This document shows, one piece after another, positions 6,756 to 8,139 of a stretch of DNA of 8,139 bases. This DNA comes from Pseudomonadota bacterium (GTDB lineage Bacteria; Pseudomonadota; Gammaproteobacteria; Burkholderiales; Burkholderiaceae). Made by a program: the position numbers and the translations under genes. A model generated the notes under the pieces. That model did not search any database. It saw only the letters and a program-made list of their open reading frames with translations, and was not told where the DNA came from. Where the stretch lies: positions 1 to 8,139 of the forward strand of contig JAEZQX010000494.1 in NCBI GenBank assembly GCA_023441105.1, in the 5' to 3' direction. Positions within the stretch are counted from its first letter, which is position 1. The number at the start of each line of letters is the position of its first letter.

Positions 6756-8139
6756 ATGCATTTGTCAATAGGCGAGGCGCCCCTGGGCGTCACAGGCGGA
6801 ATCGGCCCCGCCACCCCCCCGCACGACGGGATCGATCAGCCGCAAGGCGTCGCGAAGTCCCCCGGAACTGAGGAAAAAACAACGGAATTCAGCGATTTCG
6901 GGCTGGATCCGTCCATCCTGCGCGCGGTCACCGAGCTCGGTTACCGCGAGCCCACGCCGATCCAGGCGCAGGCTATTCCGGTGGTCATGTCGGGCCGCGA
7001 TGTCATGGGTGCGGCGCAGACCGGCACCGGCAAGACCGCCGGCTTCGCCCTCCCGATCATCCATGGGTTGCTGCCACTGGCCAGCACCAGCACCTCGCCG
7101 GCCCGCCACCCGGTTCGGGCGTTGATCATCGCCCCGACCCGGGAGCTCGCCGACCAGATCTACGAGAACGTCAAGGCGTACGCCAAGCACACGCCGCTGC
7201 GCTGTACCGCGGTGTTCGGCGGCATGGACATGAAGCCGCAGACCGCGGCCTTGCGCCAGGGGGTCGAGATCCTCATCGCGACGCCGGGGCGGCTGCTGGA
7301 CCATGTCGAGCAGAAATCGGTGAACCTGTCCCAGGTCCAGCTCCTGGTCCTCGACGAGGCCGACCGCATGCTGGACATGGGCTTCCTGCCGGACATCCAG
7401 CGGATCATCAACCTGCTGGCGTCCAAGCGCCAGAGCCTGATGTTCTCGGCCACCTTCTCCGACGAGATCCGCAAGCTGGCGCGGTCGTTCCTGCGCAGCC
7501 CGGTGCTCATCGAGGTCGCGCGCCGCAATGCCCTGGCGGATACCGTCGAGCAGACCGTTTACCGGGTGGAGTCGGACGACGCGAAACGGGCCGCCGTCGC
7601 CCACCTGATCCGCAATCGCGGCATCGACCAGGTGATCGTCTTCTCCAACACCAAGCTGGGCGCCGGCCGGCTGGCCCGCCAACTGCAGAAGGAAGGCCTC
7701 AACGCCGAAGCGATCCATGGCGACAAGTCGCAGCAGGAGCGGCTGCAGACGCTGGAAGCCTTCAAGCAGGGCGGCATCAAGGTGCTGGTCGCCACCGACG
7801 TGGCGGCGCGCGGACTCGACATCGTCGAATTGCCGGCCGTGATCAACTTCGACCTGCCGCATTCGCCGGAAGACTACATCCATCGCATCGGCAGGACCGG
7901 GCGCGCCGGTGCCACCGGCATGGCGTTGTCGCTGATGATGGAGAAGGACCAGCGCTATCTGGCGGACATCGAGAAGCTGGCCCAGCGCAAGCTCAAGGTC
8001 GAAGCCCTCGATCCGGGCGTCGGCCGCCGTCCGGCTGCGGACTCGCACGGCGAAGGCGGACGTGGGGAAGGCCGTGGCTTCGGCAGCAGCCGCGACAAGC
8101 CGCTGCGCGAAGGCGCGAGCCGCCGCGATGCGCCGAGCC
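6756..8139 (+). CDS. rhlE: DEAD-box ATP-dependent RNA helicase, RhlE type (3' end beyond window)
   Basis: This enzyme unwinds RNA duplexes with ATP in ribosome assembly and RNA turnover. Motifs numbered from the ATG at 6756 are: Q motif with Phe48 and Gln70, motif I AQTGTGKT at 87-94, Ia PTRELADQ at 127-134, Ib TPGR at 176-179, DEAD at 200-203, SAT at 231-233, IV VIVFSN at 293-298, V ATDVAARGLD at 346-355 and VI HRIGRTGR at 376-383. Both RecA-like domains are complete. A Gly/Arg-rich tail begins near residue 424 and continues past the window. The start is uncertain. The ATG at 6756 adds about 42 residues not usual for RhlE, has no Shine-Dalgarno site, and is the only ATG in frame before the Q motif. 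GAGGA at 6870-6874 sits 7 nt before an in-frame ACG at 6882, which would give a normal RhlE N-terminus (EFSDFGL). I keep 6756 as the formal start. Confidence 0.93.
   Translation, partial: MHLSIGEAPLGVTGGIGPATPPHDGIDQPQGVAKSPGTEEKTTEFSDFGLDPSILRAVTELGYREPTPIQAQAIPVVMSGRDVMGAAQTGTGKTAGFALPIIHGLLPLASTSTSPARHPVRALIIAPTRELADQIYENVKAYAKHTPLRCTAVFGGMDMKPQTAALRQGVEILIATPGRLLDHVEQKSVNLSQVQLLVLDEADRMLDMGFLPDIQRIINLLASKRQSLMFSATFSDEIRKLARSFLRSPVLIEVARRNALADTVEQTVYRVESDDAKRAAVAHLIRNRGIDQVIVFSNTKLGAGRLARQLQKEGLNAEAIHGDKSQQERLQTLEAFKQGGIKVLVATDVAARGLDIVELPAVINFDLPHSPEDYIHRIGRTGRAGATGMALSLMMEKDQRYLADIEKLAQRKLKVEALDPGVGRRPAADSHGEGGRGEGRGFGSSRDKPLREGASRRDAPS

Noticed and set aside
3773..6814. A 1013-codon minus-strand open frame covering glycerate kinase and running on antisense to the dipeptidase-like gene
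   Set aside because: Only the part from 5134 downward encodes a recognisable protein. The upstream 550 or so codons are Arg/Gly/Gln/His-rich antisense sequence with no family motifs, typical of GC-rich shadow frames.
6765..8048. 427-codon minus-strand open frame opposite the helicase
   Set aside because: All RhlE motifs are on the plus strand. The minus-strand frame is a shadow with skewed Asp/Arg/Gln/His content.

Overview
This is a GC-rich bacterial chromosomal window. Its coding regions have strong G/C preference at third codon positions, tight gene packing and Shine-Dalgarno sequences. The RhlE-type helicase at the right edge most resembles, from memory, betaproteobacterial (Burkholderiales-like) RhlE proteins. 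Betaproteobacteria is therefore my best guess for the source, but I could not run a search. I see no tRNA, rRNA, insertion sequence, CRISPR array or phage gene.

Layout: 1-119 is a leader region. Positions 120-3798 hold a three-gene plus-strand cluster, probably one operon: an aldehyde dehydrogenase resembling 2-oxoglutarate-semialdehyde dehydrogenases, a class II aldolase/adducin-family protein, and class II fumarase (fumC). The gaps are 33 and 7 bp. A minus-strand glycerate 2-kinase of the MOFRL type (3773-5134) converges on fumC, and the two coding regions overlap by 26 bp. A 150-bp divergent region follows. It may encode a 36-codon small ORF whose stop overlaps the TTG start of the next gene. 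That gene (5285-6586) encodes a membrane-anchored homologue of M19 (renal-type) dipeptidases in which several active-site residues are replaced. After a 169-bp gap, a DEAD-box RNA helicase (rhlE-like) starts at 6756 and runs off the right edge.

Function: the left half looks like central and sugar-acid metabolism. The dehydrogenase would deliver 2-oxoglutarate, FumC converts fumarate to malate in the TCA cycle, and the glycerate kinase feeds glycerate into glycolysis as 2-phosphoglycerate. That the four genes act in one pathway (for example sugar-acid catabolism) is inference from adjacency. The dipeptidase-like gene and the helicase look functionally unrelated to this block.

I found no clear new multi-gene system. 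The best leads are the predicted catalytically dead M19 protein, the unusual translation start and leader of the helicase gene, the possible coupled micro-ORF at 5178-5288, and the aldolase-family protein that appears to lack the catalytic glutamate of FucA.
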